Counted from the first letter of the stretch, positions 1 through 9,266 are shown. The stretch: 64,000 bases of DNA from GAS188 sp044445965 (GCA_044445965.1 JBIOEJ010000013.1:1-64000); one strand, 5' to 3'. Program-made: numbers and translations. The notes: a model not told the origin generated them from the sequence alone.

Positions 1-301
1 CCAGGCGATCGAGGGCGTGACCATACGAGATCCTTTCCGCGACTAGCGGCCAATATCTGCGTGGCGACGAAGCCGATCTCCTGCCGCGGCTTCCGGACTA
101 CGCCGCACGGCCGCCGACATCGGATAGCGGCTTGCCGATTGGATGGTCGCTTCTCCATCATCGAGCCCAGCAAGAGGCCATTTGGAGGATTTGGTCTTCG
201 CGCCTTCCGGGCGTCCGCCTTGCAGGGAATCAAGGCAATCTACTTGTTGGTATGGTTCATTGTCGATTTGACACCGCGATGACGTCCCGCATCATGACCC
301 C
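1..301. other. Upstream stretch without a convincing gene
   Basis: The first 301 bases hold only short overlapping reading frames with arginine- and proline-rich translations that resemble no family I know. The stretch presumably contains the promoter of the HEAT-repeat gene that starts at 302. I see no clear repeat or terminator in it. Confidence 0.5.
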
Positions 302-1165
302 ATGTCTGAACGGCAGCTCGATTTTTTCTCGGACATCGACGTTGGGGTGGAGCACACCGTTCCGCAAGATACGAGCCGAGCGCCCGTATCATCCGAGTCG
401 ATGGATGATGAGAGCTTGATCGCCGCAATCCCGGATTCGAGTCTTGCTGATGCCTGTAATCTCGCTGCTGAGGCAGGGCGTCGGCGGCTCGCCGCGGCCG
501 TTCCGGCGCTCGCTGCACTGTGCCGCCGCTTCGCGGGCTTCGGTGCGCGTCGCAAAGTCTTCGAACAGGCTGTCGCAATTGAGGCTCTTGCCATGATTGG
601 CGGCCGTGACGCGGCCGACGCCCTGTCGGAGATGATCGAGCGGTCGGTGGTGCAAGGGCCGACGATGCAGATCGCCGCGAGCGCAGCTGCGCGCCTCGGC
701 TCGTCTCTCTCATCGGATGCCTTGCGGCGGCTGCTGCGGGACGACGAGCCGTCTATCCGGGCCGATGCCTGTCGCTGTGCTCGTGTCTTGCCGGAGCTGA
801 TCTCGATCTTGATCGACCTCCTCGACGACCTCGACCGCAGGGTGTCAAGGTCGGCGGCATTGGCGCTCGGGCGAATGGGGAGGATCGAGGCTCGCCCCAT
901 TATCAAATGCCTGCTGTGGAGTGCCCCATCGGAAGACGTGATCGAGGCCGCGTCATCTATCGCCGACGAAGAATGCGCGGTCTTGCTTGGCCGCATTGCT
1001 CGGTCGGCATCGGTCTTGGCCGAGGCTGCACTTATCGGCTTGGAGAATGCTGATCACGCCCGTGCCGTCGCTATTGTGACTGGGATCCGGCGCCTGCGGC
1101 TGCCGCCCCAGAGCTCGGACTCTGATCGTGCCCATGACAGCCCTTTGCAGCAATCGAGCTCCTGA
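302..1165 (+). CDS. HEAT-repeat domain protein
   Basis: This 287-residue protein is built of alternating short amphipathic helices rich in Ala, Leu and Arg, the look of a HEAT/PBS-lyase-type alpha solenoid. Repeat-like units recur every 30 residues or so, for example around residues 98-128 (AVAIEALAMIGGRDAADAL), 130-160 and 175-205 (SRSAALALGRMGRIEARP). The N-terminus is acidic (SERQLDFFSDIDV) and the last 20 residues are polar and probably disordered. There is no signal peptide or catalytic motif. Such solenoids bind proteins or adapt enzymes. The partner is unknown, and the gene stands alone 60 bp before the M20 peptidase gene. Confidence 0.7.
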   Translation: MSERQLDFFSDIDVGVEHTVPQDTSRAPVSSESMDDESLIAAIPDSSLADACNLAAEAGRRRLAAAVPALAALCRRFAGFGARRKVFEQAVAIEALAMIGGRDAADALSEMIERSVVQGPTMQIAASAAARLGSSLSSDALRRLLRDDEPSIRADACRCARVLPELISILIDLLDDLDRRVSRSAALALGRMGRIEARPIIKCLLWSAPSEDVIEAASSIADEECAVLLGRIARSASVLAEAALIGLENADHARAVAIVTGIRRLRLPPQSSDSDRAHDSPLQQSSS

Positions 1166-1253
1166 ACAGGGACGCAGGCAGAGGGCCGGCCGCGCCTTTC
1201 ATCATGCCCAGCGGCTCTGCTAGCTTGTGCCCTTCGACAAAGGGAGCTTATGC

Positions 1254-2648
1254 ATGAGCCGCGACGCCGCCATCGCCAATGTTCGCGAAGCCTTCGACAG
1301 CGGTGCCTTCAAGGCGGCGCTGGCGCGCCGCATCGCGGTGCCGACCGAGAGCCAGAATCCTGCCAGCGCGCCGGCGCTCGACGAGTATGTGCGCAAGGTC
1401 ATGGCGCCCGAGCTCGAGCGGCTCGGCTTCACCTGCAGGATACTCACGGTCGAAGGCGCCAAGGGGCCGTTCCTGATCGCCGAGCGGATCGAGGATCCCG
1501 CGCTCGTCACCGTGCTCGGCTACGGCCATGGCGATACGGTGCTCGGCATGGAGGGGCGTTGGATCGACAACCTTTCGCCCTGGAGGCTGACCGAGCGCGA
1601 CGGCAAATGGTATGGCCGCGGCGTCGTCGACAATAAGGGCCAGCATTCGATCAATCTCGCGGCCCTCGAGGCGGCCCTCGAGGCGCGCGGCAAGCTCGGC
1701 TTCAACGCACGCTACCTCATCGAGATGGGCGAGGAGACGGGCTCGCTGGGCCTTGCGAGGCTCGCGCGGGAGCATGGCGATCTGCTCGCCGCCGACGTGC
1801 TGATCGGCTCCGACGGGCCGCGCCTCCACCGCGAGCGGCCGGACCTTTCGCTCGGCACGCGAGGCGCGCTCAATTTCGACTTGTCGATCGAGGCGCGCGA
1901 GGGCGGCCATCATTCCGGCAATTGGGGAGGGTTGCTATCGGATCCGGGCATCGAGCTCGCCCACGCCATCGCCTCGATCGCGGGGCCGACCGGGCAGATC
2001 CGCATTCCCGAATGGGTGCCGGCCGAGCTTCCCGCCAATGTCCGGCGCGTGCTGGCCGGCGTCGAGCCAGGCGGGGATCCGGGCACGCCAGCGGTCGATC
2101 CCAACTGGGGCGAGGCCGGATTGACGCCCGCCGAGCGGGTCTTCGGTTGGTGCTCGTTTTCCGTGCTCGCCTATACTTGCGGCACGCCCGAGGCCCCGAT
2201 GAACGCCATCCCGCCCCGCGCCTGGGCGCGCTGCCAGCTGCGCTTCGTGGTCGGTATCGATCCAGACGACATCATCCCGGCGCTGCGCCGCCATCTGAAG
2301 CGCTACGGGTTCGGCAAGGTCGTGGTCGAGCCCTCGCGCGAAGCCTTCTTCAAGGCCTCGAGGCTCGATCCGGATCATCCTTGGGTGAAGTTCGTCTCAG
2401 CCTCGCTCGAACGCACCGGCGGCCAGGCGCCGACCATCATTCCCAATGCCGGCGGCTCGCTGCCGAACGATATCTTCTCCGAGACGCTGGGGCTGCCGAC
2501 CATCTGGATCCCGCATTCCTATGGCGGCTGCTCGCAGCACGCGCCGAACGAGCATGTGCCGATCGCGCTGGTGCGCGAAGCGCTCGAATTGATGGCCGGA
2601 CTCTATTACGACATCGGCGAAGGCGGCCATCCGGGGAAGAAGCGATGA
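1254..2648 (+). CDS. M20-family metallopeptidase / amidohydrolase
   Basis: This 464-residue protein is a di-zinc hydrolase of the M20 (ArgE/DapE/CPG2) family, which removes acyl or amino-acid groups from small amides and peptides in the cytoplasm. All metal ligands are visible: His92 and Asp94 (GHGD), Asp126 (VDNKG), the catalytic Glu160 and ligand Glu161 (GEETG), Asp187 (GSDG) and His429 (SQHAPNE). The lid domain holds the usual HHSGNWGG motif. The start at ATG 1254 is chosen over an in-frame GTG at 1227 because AAAGGGAG lies at the right distance upstream. The stop overlaps the next start (ATGA), so the gene is probably co-translated with the nitroreductase gene. The substrate is not predictable. 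Confidence 0.88.
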   Translation: MSRDAAIANVREAFDSGAFKAALARRIAVPTESQNPASAPALDEYVRKVMAPELERLGFTCRILTVEGAKGPFLIAERIEDPALVTVLGYGHGDTVLGMEGRWIDNLSPWRLTERDGKWYGRGVVDNKGQHSINLAALEAALEARGKLGFNARYLIEMGEETGSLGLARLAREHGDLLAADVLIGSDGPRLHRERPDLSLGTRGALNFDLSIEAREGGHHSGNWGGLLSDPGIELAHAIASIAGPTGQIRIPEWVPAELPANVRRVLAGVEPGGDPGTPAVDPNWGEAGLTPAERVFGWCSFSVLAYTCGTPEAPMNAIPPRAWARCQLRFVVGIDPDDIIPALRRHLKRYGFGKVVVEPSREAFFKASRLDPDHPWVKFVSASLERTGGQAPTIIPNAGGSLPNDIFSETLGLPTIWIPHSYGGCSQHAPNEHVPIALVREALELMAGLYYDIGEGGHPGKKR

Positions 2649-3319
2649 GCTCTCTGACGCTCGAGCCGCTCGGCTCCTATCGCGAATATCCGCAAAGCGA
2701 GATGCGCGAGCGGGCCGAACGCTTTTACGCGCAGATGAGGCGCAGGCGCACGGTGCGCGACTTCTCGTCTCGCCCGGTCGATCGGGAGGTGATCGAGAGC
2801 TGCCTCAAGGCCGCCGGCACGGCGCCGTCGGGTGCCAATCTTCAGCCCTGGCACTTCACCGTGATCACCGATCAAGCCGTCAAGCGCCGGATCAGGGAGG
2901 CGGCCGAGATCGAGGAGAAGGAGTTCTATGAAGGGCGTGCGCCGGCCGAATGGCTCGAGGCGCTGGCCCCGCTGGGCACCGACGCCCACAAGCCGTTTCT
3001 CGAGACGGCGCCTGTGCTCATCGCCATCTTCGCGCAACGCTATGGGCGTTTGCCGGATGGTCGCAAGGTGAAGCATTATTACGTGCCGGAATCGGTCGGC
3101 ATCGCCACGGGGTTCCTGATCGCCGGCCTGCATCGCAGCGGCCTTGCAACCCTCACCCACACGCCGAGCCCGATGAATTTCCTCAACCGCATTTGCGGCC
3201 GCCCCGAGCAGGAGAAGCCCTATCTCCTGCTCGTGGTCGGCTATCCGGCGACCAGCTGCAAGGTGCCGCGGGCGGGCGGCATCAAGAAGGCGCTCCCCGA
3301 GTTCGTCGACTGGAGGTGA
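2645..3319 (+). CDS. Nitroreductase-family FMN oxidoreductase
   Basis: This 224-residue flavoprotein belongs to the nitroreductase superfamily, whose dimeric FMN enzymes use NAD(P)H to reduce nitro groups, quinones, enones or iodotyrosine-like substrates. The N-terminal RRRRTVRDFSSRPV motif contacts FMN phosphate, followed by GTAPSGANLQPWHF at residues 56-69 and a C-terminal LLLVVGYPA strand. The sequence resembles the BluB/IYD side of the family, but I cannot assign a substrate. The start codon overlaps the stop of the M20 peptidase, so the pair probably acts in one pathway, for example hydrolysis of an N-acylated compound and reduction of the product or the reverse. A convergent SDR gene follows. 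Confidence 0.85.
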   Translation: MSSLTLEPLGSYREYPQSEMRERAERFYAQMRRRRTVRDFSSRPVDREVIESCLKAAGTAPSGANLQPWHFTVITDQAVKRRIREAAEIEEKEFYEGRAPAEWLEALAPLGTDAHKPFLETAPVLIAIFAQRYGRLPDGRKVKHYYVPESVGIATGFLIAGLHRSGLATLTHTPSPMNFLNRICGRPEQEKPYLLLVVGYPATSCKVPRAGGIKKALPEFVDWR

Positions 3320-3374
3320 GGGACGCGGAGCCTCCGTCCTGCGCGTCGGGGGCCGTGAGGGCGCTGAGGCAGAG

Positions 3375-4109
3375 TTACGCCTGCGCAGTGGGACGGATCA
3401 CGATCTCGTTCACATCGACATGGGCCGGCTGCTCGATCGCGAACGCAATCGCGCGGGCGACGGCGTCCGAGGGAATCGCGAACTTGTCGCGGGCCTCGGC
3501 GAGCTGGGCTCTCAGCTGCGGATTTGCGACGCCTTCCACGAAGTCCGTCCGAACGAAGCCGGGCGAAATGATGGTCACGCGCAACTTGTCGCCTGCTTCC
3601 TGGCGCAAGCCCTCGGAAATCGCGCGCACGGCGAACTTCGTGCCCGAGTAGACCGACTGTTTCGGTACGGTTTTGTGTCCCGCGGTTGAAGCCGTGTTGA
3701 CGAAGTGCCCGAAACCCTGGTTGCGGAAGACGGGCAGCGCAGCGGCGATACCGTACAGGACACCTTTTATGTTTACGTCGATCATCTCCTCCCATTCCTC
3801 GACGCGCAGCTCATCGAGCGGGGAGATCGGCCCCACTCCCGCATTGTTGACGAGAACGTCGAGCTGGCCGTATCGCTCACATGCCAACTGGACGAGGTTG
3901 GATAGGTCTTCGCGCCGTTTCACGTCCGTGCGTGCATAGGCAGCTTCGCCACCCGCGTGCATGATGCGGGTCGCCAGAGCTTGAAGACGATCCGCTCGGC
4001 GCGCCCCGAGCACAAGCTTCGCCCCGCGCTCGGCCAGAAGCAGCGCCGTCGCTTCGCCGATCCCGCTGCTTGCGCCCGTGATCGCGACGACTTTGCCCTC
4101 GGTGCCCAA
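3375..4109 (-). CDS. SDR-family NAD(P)-dependent oxidoreductase
   Basis: This classical short-chain dehydrogenase/reductase has 244 residues. The Rossmann motif TGASSGIG lies at residues 11-18, NNAG near 88, the catalytic Ser in the NTAST segment, and YSGTK supplies the Tyr and Lys. The GARR segment after the second strand suggests NADP preference, as in the YdfG-like group. It is read towards the nitroreductase gene, convergently with it, and lies just downstream of the molybdenum enzyme operon with a 54-bp gap. It may therefore be the last gene of that operon, reducing the same kind of carbonyl substrate. This functional link is inferred from position only. Confidence 0.85.
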   Translation of the reverse strand: MGTEGKVVAITGASSGIGEATALLLAERGAKLVLGARRADRLQALATRIMHAGGEAAYARTDVKRREDLSNLVQLACERYGQLDVLVNNAGVGPISPLDELRVEEWEEMIDVNIKGVLYGIAAALPVFRNQGFGHFVNTASTAGHKTVPKQSVYSGTKFAVRAISEGLRQEAGDKLRVTIISPGFVRTDFVEGVANPQLRAQLAEARDKFAIPSDAVARAIAFAIEQPAHVDVNEIVIRPTAQA

Positions 4110-4163
4110 AACGAAGCTCTCGTTCCGGCTTCTGCGAATGGATCGCCTCCGACGGACTGCCCG

Positions 4164-6427
4164 TCAGGGCGCGGACCCGATCAGGCGGTCGAGGGTGATC
4201 GGGAACTGGCGAACGCGAATCTCGGTCGCGTGCCGGACGGCGTTCGCGACCGCACCGGCCGTTCCTGTGATCCCGATCTCGCCCACGCCCTTGATGCCGA
4301 GCGCGTTGACGTGCGCGTCGTTCTCCTCGACGAGAATGGCCTCGAGCGAGGGGATGTCGGCGTTCACCGGCACATGGTACTCGCCGAGATTCGGGTTCAT
4401 CGGCCGGCCGGAGCGCGGGTCGATGACCGCGTGCTCATGCAAGGCGAACGATACGCCCCAGATCATGCCGCCGCAATACTGGCTGCGCACCAGGCGCGGG
4501 TTGATGACCCGGCCGGCCGCGAAGGCGCCGACGAGACGGGTGGCGCGGATCTGCCCGAGCTCCGGATCGACCTTGACCTCGGCGAAAACGGCCCCGTGCG
4601 CATGCATGGCGTAGCTCGATTGCGCGGCAGGGTCGGCTGCGCTCGTGCCCCGCCCCTCGATTTCCGAGAGGCCGGCGCGGGCGAGGATCTCGGCGTAGCT
4701 CTCGCTTCGGCCTTCGTCGTCGCGGCGGAACAGCCGGCCGGAACGTGCGACCACGCCGGCGTTCCCGGCGCCGAATAGCGGCGAGCGTTCATCGCCGGTG
4801 GCCAGCTCCGCGAGCCTCGCGATCACCTGCGCGCCGGCGCTGTGGATCGCCATGCCGGCGGTCGCGGTATGAGCCGAGCCGCCCGCGATCCCTGCATCGG
4901 GCAAGTCGGAGGTGCCGGACCGGAACTCGACCTGATCGAGGTCAAGCCCTAGGCCGTCGGCCGCGATCTGAGCGAGCGCGGTCCAGGCGCCCTGACCCAT
5001 GTCGTGGGCCCCTGTCTCCATGATGCCGGTGCCGTCATTGCGGATGACCGCCCGGGCTTGAGCCTGGAACATCAGCGCGGGAAAGACAGCGGTACCCAGG
5101 CCCCAGCCGACCAGGAGCCCGGCCTCGTCGCGCATCTGCCGCGGCGCGAGCGGGCGCCGCACCCAGCCGAAGCGCTCGGCCCCCTGGGCGTAGCAGTCGC
5201 GCAAGGCCTTCGAGGAGAACGGCTTGCCGGAAATCGGCTCGACCTCGGCGTAGTTCTTGAGACGGAAGGCGAGGGGGTCCATTTCGCAGGCCTGCGCCAT
5301 CTCGTCGATCGCGCTCTCGAGCGGATCGAGCCCGTCGCCTCGCCGGGGGCACGCATGAAGGACGGCGTACCGATGTCGAGCCGGACCGCCTCATGCGAGG
5401 TGGCGATGGCCGGGCTCGCATAGAGCGTATGCGAGCTGTCGGAGGCCGGCTCGAAGAAGTCATCGAATGTACTCGAACTCGTCTTCGTATGATGCTCGAT
5501 GGCAGTCAGCGCGCCATCGCGGTCCGTGCCCAGGCGCAGCGTTTGGCGCGTCGGCGCTCGATGGCCCACGGGGCCGAACATCTGCTCTCGACGCAGCACC
5601 AGCTTGACGGGCCTGCCGACCAGCCGAGCCGCCATGATGCCGAGGATCTGCGGCCCGCAGATCAGACCCTTGGAGCCGAACCCGCCGCCCAGGAAGGGGC
5701 TGCGGATATGGATGTTCTCGGGCGGGATTCCGAAGAGCCCCGCGATGCGTCCCTGAGCGATGGCCAGGCCCTGGCTCGGCGTATCGATCGACAAGGTGTC
5801 GCCGTCCCACGCGGCGACGATCGCGTGCGGCTCCATGGCGTTGTGATACTGGGTGGGCGTCTCGTAGGTCGCCTCGATGCGCCTAAAGGCCGCCGCGAGG
5901 CCCGCCTCGACATCACCCCGCCGCATCTCGGCCGGGCTGCCCACCCCGACCGCGGGGGGAACGAAGCTCTCGGCCGAGTCGAGACCGATCCGGGCCGGCT
6001 CGGTCTCGTAGCTGGGCGAGAGCAGCGCGGCGCCTTGCGTCGCAGCCTCGAGGGTCTCGGCGATCACGACCGCGATAGGCTGGTTCGCGTAGCGCACAAG
6101 GTCGTTTTGCAGAACGTCGAGCCGGAACATGAAGGGATTCGTCTTAGCGTCCGGATCCTGTGCCAGTGGCGGCTTGTTGGCAGGTGTCATGACCTCGACC
6201 ACGCCGGGATGCGCCTTTGCGGCCCGCACGTCGAGGAAGGAGATGCGGCCGCGGGCGATGCTGCTCACCGCCAGAACGGCATGGAGCATGCCCGGCGGGT
6301 GATTGTCGGCCGCATAGCGGGCAGCTCCCGTGACCTTCAAGACGCCGTCACGGCGGGTGAGCGGCTGCCCGATACTCGAGCCGTGCCGGAGATGGGCCGG
6401 GGCCTGGGTGAGCGCGATATCATTCAT
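4164..6427 (-). pseudogene. paoC: Molybdopterin-binding aldehyde oxidoreductase large subunit, frameshifted
   Basis: This is the catalytic molybdenum-cofactor subunit of a xanthine-oxidase-family aldehyde dehydrogenase, PaoC/YagR type. Two reading frames together give the complete protein: residues from MNDIALTQ through FMRAPGEATG (6427 to about 5330), then DPLESAIDEMAQACEMDP to the end in the neighbouring frame. Between them the coding strand reads GGGCTCGAT where the family needs GGGCCTCGAT, so one base is missing at about 5330/5331. With it restored the protein is 754 residues, normal for the family. The active-site Glu (GVGEIG) near the C-terminus is present. The start overlaps the FAD subunit by 8 bp. 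Either a recent pseudogene or a sequence error; I favour error because three other genes show the same defect. Confidence 0.85.
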
Positions 6428-7478
6428 GGAGGAGAGCTCCGGCAACGGAGGCGAAAGGGGAGGCCGGAAGTGCCGGCACGCGCTCGGGCGTTCCGGCAGC
6501 GGCCAGCGTGAGAGCCCGCGTCACGATGCGTCGGGCGAGCTCGATCTTGAAGGCATTGTCGCCGGACGGCTTCGCGTCCGCGAGCGCCGCCTCTGCGGCG
6601 CGGCGGAAGGCGGTTCCATCCGGACGCGAGCCGGCCAGCGTCTCCTCGGCCGCACGGGCGCGCCAGGGTTTCAGGGCGACCCCGCCGAGCCCGATCCGCG
6701 CCTCGACGATCGCGGCGCCTTCGATCCGCAGGGCAGCGGCGGCCGACACCACGGCGAAGGCGTAGGAGGTGCGTTCCCGGACCTTGAGGTAGCGGGCATG
6801 CGCCGAGAAGGCGGCCGCCTCGGCCGGCAGGCGGACGGCGACGATCAACTCGCCCGGTTCGAGCACGCTCTCGCGCTCTGGCGCATCGGCGGGCAGACGA
6901 TGGAAGCTCTCGAGCGGAACCTCGCGGCGCCGCGCCCTGCCCTCGATCTCGACCACGGCGTCGAGCGCTACGAGCGGCACGCAGAAATCGGACGGGTGCG
7001 TCGCGACGCAGCTCTCGCTCCAGCCGAGCACGGCATGCGGCCTGGTGTCGCCGCCGCGCGCCTCGCAGCCCGCGCCCGGTTCGCGCTTGTTGCAGGCACT
7101 CGCGACGTCGTAGAAATGGGGGCATCGCGTGCGCTGCAGGAGATTGCCGCCGACCGTTGCGGCGTTGCGCAGCTGCGCCGAGGCTCCGGAAAGGAGCGCC
7201 TCCGCGACCGCGGGAAAGCGTCGGGCAAAGTCACGGTCATGGGCCAGATCGGCATTGCGCACGAGCGCTCCGATCCGCACACCACCCCCCGCGAGATGCT
7301 CGACGCGGTCGAGCCCCGGAAGGCGATTGACGTCGATGAGACGGCTCGGCCTGGTGATGCCGCCCTTCATCAGGTCGAGAAGGTTGGTGCCCCCGGCGAG
7401 ATAGGCGGCGCCGGGCTCCGAGGCGGCCGCGACGGCCTCTGAGATCGTCGCTGGCCTGAAATATTCGAAGCTGTTCAT
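6420..7478 (-). CDS. paoB: FAD-binding subunit of molybdenum aldehyde oxidoreductase (PaoB type)
   Basis: This 352-residue medium subunit passes electrons from the iron-sulfur subunit to FAD. It has the FAD pyrophosphate motif AGGTNLLDLMK near residue 28 and ATVGGNLLQRTRC near 110. A cysteine-rich insertion follows (CPHFYDVASACNKREPGAGC), which in PaoB/YagS of E. coli binds an extra [4Fe-4S] cluster. All four cysteines are here, which places the enzyme with PaoABC rather than with CO dehydrogenase-like CoxM proteins. The start at 7478 overlaps the stop of the 2Fe-2S subunit and the stop overlaps the large-subunit start, so the operon order is A-B-C as in E. coli. Confidence 0.88.
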   Translation of the reverse strand: MNSFEYFRPATISEAVAAASEPGAAYLAGGTNLLDLMKGGITRPSRLIDVNRLPGLDRVEHLAGGGVRIGALVRNADLAHDRDFARRFPAVAEALLSGASAQLRNAATVGGNLLQRTRCPHFYDVASACNKREPGAGCEARGGDTRPHAVLGWSESCVATHPSDFCVPLVALDAVVEIEGRARRREVPLESFHRLPADAPERESVLEPGELIVAVRLPAEAAAFSAHARYLKVRERTSYAFAVVSAAAALRIEGAAIVEARIGLGGVALKPWRARAAEETLAGSRPDGTAFRRAAEAALADAKPSGDNAFKIELARRIVTRALTLAAAGTPERVPALPASPFASVAGALLHE

Positions 7479-7972
7479 GCGGCATGCTTCCTGTCGAGCT
7501 CGGTGAGCGTTCTTTGCGCATCCAGCACCGCCTCCGTGATTCCGGCATAGGCGCCGCAGCGGCAGAGATTTCCGCTCATGCCTTCGCGCACACGCTCGGG
7601 ATCATCGCCCGCCTGACCTTCCTGGATCAGGCCGATCGCGCTCATGATCTGGCCCGGCGTGCAGAATCCGCACTGAAGGCCGTCATGCGCGATGAAGGCA
7701 GCTTGGACGGGATGGAGTGCGTCCCCTTGCGCCAAGCCCTCGACCGTGAGGACATGCGCGCCGTCGTAACTGACCGCGAGGGCAAGGCACGAATTGATCC
7801 GTCGCCCGTCGACGAGGACGGTGCAGGCGCCGCACTGCCCGCGGTCGCAGCCTTTCTTGGTCCCAGTCAGGTCGAGGCGTTCGCGGAGGAGATCGAGCAG
7901 CGTGACGCGCGGGTCGTCCAACGCGACTTGCCGCGCCACACCGTTCACGGTCAGCGAAATCGATAGGTTCAT
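7475..7972 (-). CDS. paoA: 2Fe-2S subunit of molybdenum aldehyde oxidoreductase (PaoA type)
   Basis: This small subunit carries two [2Fe-2S] clusters. A plant-type ferredoxin domain has CDRGQCGACTVLVDG and a distal Cys in INSCLAL, and a C-terminal helical domain has CGFCTPGQ and NLCRCGAY. Starting at ATG 7972 (MNLSISLTVNG) gives 165 residues; an upstream ATG at 8011 would add only 13 unmatched residues. E. coli PaoA has a long Tat signal peptide for export, but none is visible here from either start, so this complex is predicted to be cytoplasmic. It is the first gene of the paoABC-like operon and is transcribed away from the TetR gene. Confidence 0.88.
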   Translation of the reverse strand: MNLSISLTVNGVARQVALDDPRVTLLDLLRERLDLTGTKKGCDRGQCGACTVLVDGRRINSCLALAVSYDGAHVLTVEGLAQGDALHPVQAAFIAHDGLQCGFCTPGQIMSAIGLIQEGQAGDDPERVREGMSGNLCRCGAYAGITEAVLDAQRTLTELDRKHAA

Positions 7973-8170
7973 GCGGTGCTCCAAGAAAATGCTATCGTTG
8001 AACCGGGTCACAGCAACGATTCGGCCTGCGCAGCGCAGACGACAGCGCTGGGCATCGCGCCATGCGTTACCCAGGGAACCGCCTACGTGCCGCTTGGAGC
8101 CGGATCGACCGACGCGACTGCCTTGCGTTTGATGCCAAGCTTCTTATACGGAGGATGCCTCCGTTTTGCA

Positions 8171-8227
8171 AGTGGCTTGACCGACAGTGGCTTGACGACA
8201 AGTGGCTCGAGAAAAACGGTGGCTCGG
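8171..8227. repeat. Tandem AGTGGCTYGA direct repeats in divergent promoter
   Basis: Four copies of a decamer, AGTGGCTTGA, AGTGGCTTGA, AGTGGCTCGA and GGTGGCTCGG, begin at 8171, 8186, 8201 and 8218. Spacing is 15, 15 and 17 bp. They sit between the paoA-like gene and the TetR gene, just before the likely TetR start. They could be an operator array for the TetR protein. Their closeness to the tetR start codon would suit autorepression. Confidence 0.55.
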
Positions 8228-8244
8228 GAAACGTGACGGATAAT

Positions 8245-8841
8245 ATGGGAGACTTTTCGAGCGAGACCAGGCGGAGGCCGCGCGCCGATGCGATTCGCAA
8301 CCGCGAGCTTGTGCTCGAGGCGGCGAAGGCGGTGTTCAGCGCCGGTGGCCCGGAAGCGAGCCTCGAGGCCGTGGCGCGGCGGGCCGGCGTCGGGATCGGC
8401 ACGCTCTACCGGCATTTCCCGACCCGCGAGGCCCTGTTCGAGGCGGTCTATCGCCGCGAGGTCGAGCAGCTTGCCGATCTCGCCGAGCAGTTGAAGACCG
8501 AGGCGGCGCCGGCCGAGGCCTTGCGGCGCTGGCTACGCTCGAACGTCGAGTTCGTCGCCACCAAGAAGGGCATGTCGAAAGCGCTTGCGCTCGCTGCCCA
8601 TAGCTCTTCGGCCCTCACCGCCTATTCCTTCGATCGCTTGACCAAAGCCGTGGGGGCGCTGCTGGACCGAGCGGTTGCGGCAGGCGAGATACGCGGCGAT
8701 ATCAGCCCCGAAGACCTCCTGCGCGCCCTCGTGGGCATGTGCTACTTGCACGACCAGCCCGGCTGGCAGGCGAGCGTGCTGCGCCTGGTCGAGGTCCTCG
8801 TCGATGGATTGTGCCGGCAATCCGAGACGAAACGCTCTTGA
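8245..8841 (+). CDS. TetR/AcrR-family transcriptional regulator
   Basis: This 198-residue protein has an N-terminal helix-turn-helix typical of TetR repressors: RNRELVLEAAKAVFSAGGPEASLEAVARRAGVGIGTLYRHF split over residues 16-56, with the recognition helix VGIGTLYRHF. A ligand-binding helical domain follows. It resembles the SACE_7040/TetR_C_33-like group. A longer open frame extends upstream to 8062, but it would include the direct-repeat array and no family homology, so ATG 8245 (or GTG 8233) is preferred. Divergent placement beside the paoABC-like operon suggests that it represses that operon, and probably itself, until an aldehyde or related ligand is bound. Confidence 0.85.
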   Translation: MGDFSSETRRRPRADAIRNRELVLEAAKAVFSAGGPEASLEAVARRAGVGIGTLYRHFPTREALFEAVYRREVEQLADLAEQLKTEAAPAEALRRWLRSNVEFVATKKGMSKALALAAHSSSALTAYSFDRLTKAVGALLDRAVAAGEIRGDISPEDLLRALVGMCYLHDQPGWQASVLRLVEVLVDGLCRQSETKRS

Positions 8842-9266
8842 GCGAGATGTGTTCGGGCTTAAATCGGTTGAGCCATCGAATTTCTTATTTTCGCATGATC
8901 TTTTCGGAAGACCGGTTTCCACTTTTGCGGATCATTTAATACGCGGGTCAGTGAAGTAAGGCGTCAATTCCAATACTACAGCATCCAGGACAATTGCTTG
9001 ACTTGAAATGCTCATCTTCTCTTAGCTTCGGGTGCTGCCCGAGCCTGGCAAGCCGATTGTCCGTTCAAGGCCATGACCTCCAAGCTGGTGAATTCGCCGC
9101 TCTCGTCAACGAGGTGCTCCGGCTCCATGAGGTCGTGGAGCGCGCTCCGAGATCGTGCTCGAAACGCCGAAGGACGCGCCGGAGTGGCCGATCGGCCGAT
9201 CGGGCGCTATGGTTCCGTCACGGGAGGGGGATAGATGGAAAGTCGCTCTCACCCAAGGAGGTTCGC
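8842..9266. other. Non-coding stretch between tetR and DUF533 gene
   Basis: About 425 bp without a credible gene. The first 100 bp are AT-richer than the surroundings and hold the interspersed repeat annotated at 8893-8937. The rest contains open frames with no family resemblance. A strong AAGGAGG at 9255-9261 belongs to the next gene. Confidence 0.6.
8893..8937. repeat. Interspersed palindromic repeat of the Hyphomicrobiales type
   Basis: GCATGATC at 8893-8900 faces GATCAT at 8930-8935 across an inner TCGGAAGACCGGTTTCC core, giving an imperfect dyad. I recall this GCATGATC...CCGGTTTCCACTTTTGCGGATCAT arrangement from intergenic regions of many Hyphomicrobiales chromosomes. Its function is unknown, and the recognition is from memory. 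Confidence 0.6.

Noticed and set aside
5393..6511. 372-residue plus-strand frame over the molybdenum enzyme genes
   Set aside because: Antisense to clear PaoC/PaoB-like coding sequence; Arg/Gly/Asp-rich translation without family motifs, a usual shadow in GC-rich DNA.
8062..8244. Longer N-terminus for the TetR regulator
   Set aside because: Would translate the tandem repeats and lacks TetR-family similarity; the helix-turn-helix starts normally after ATG 8245.
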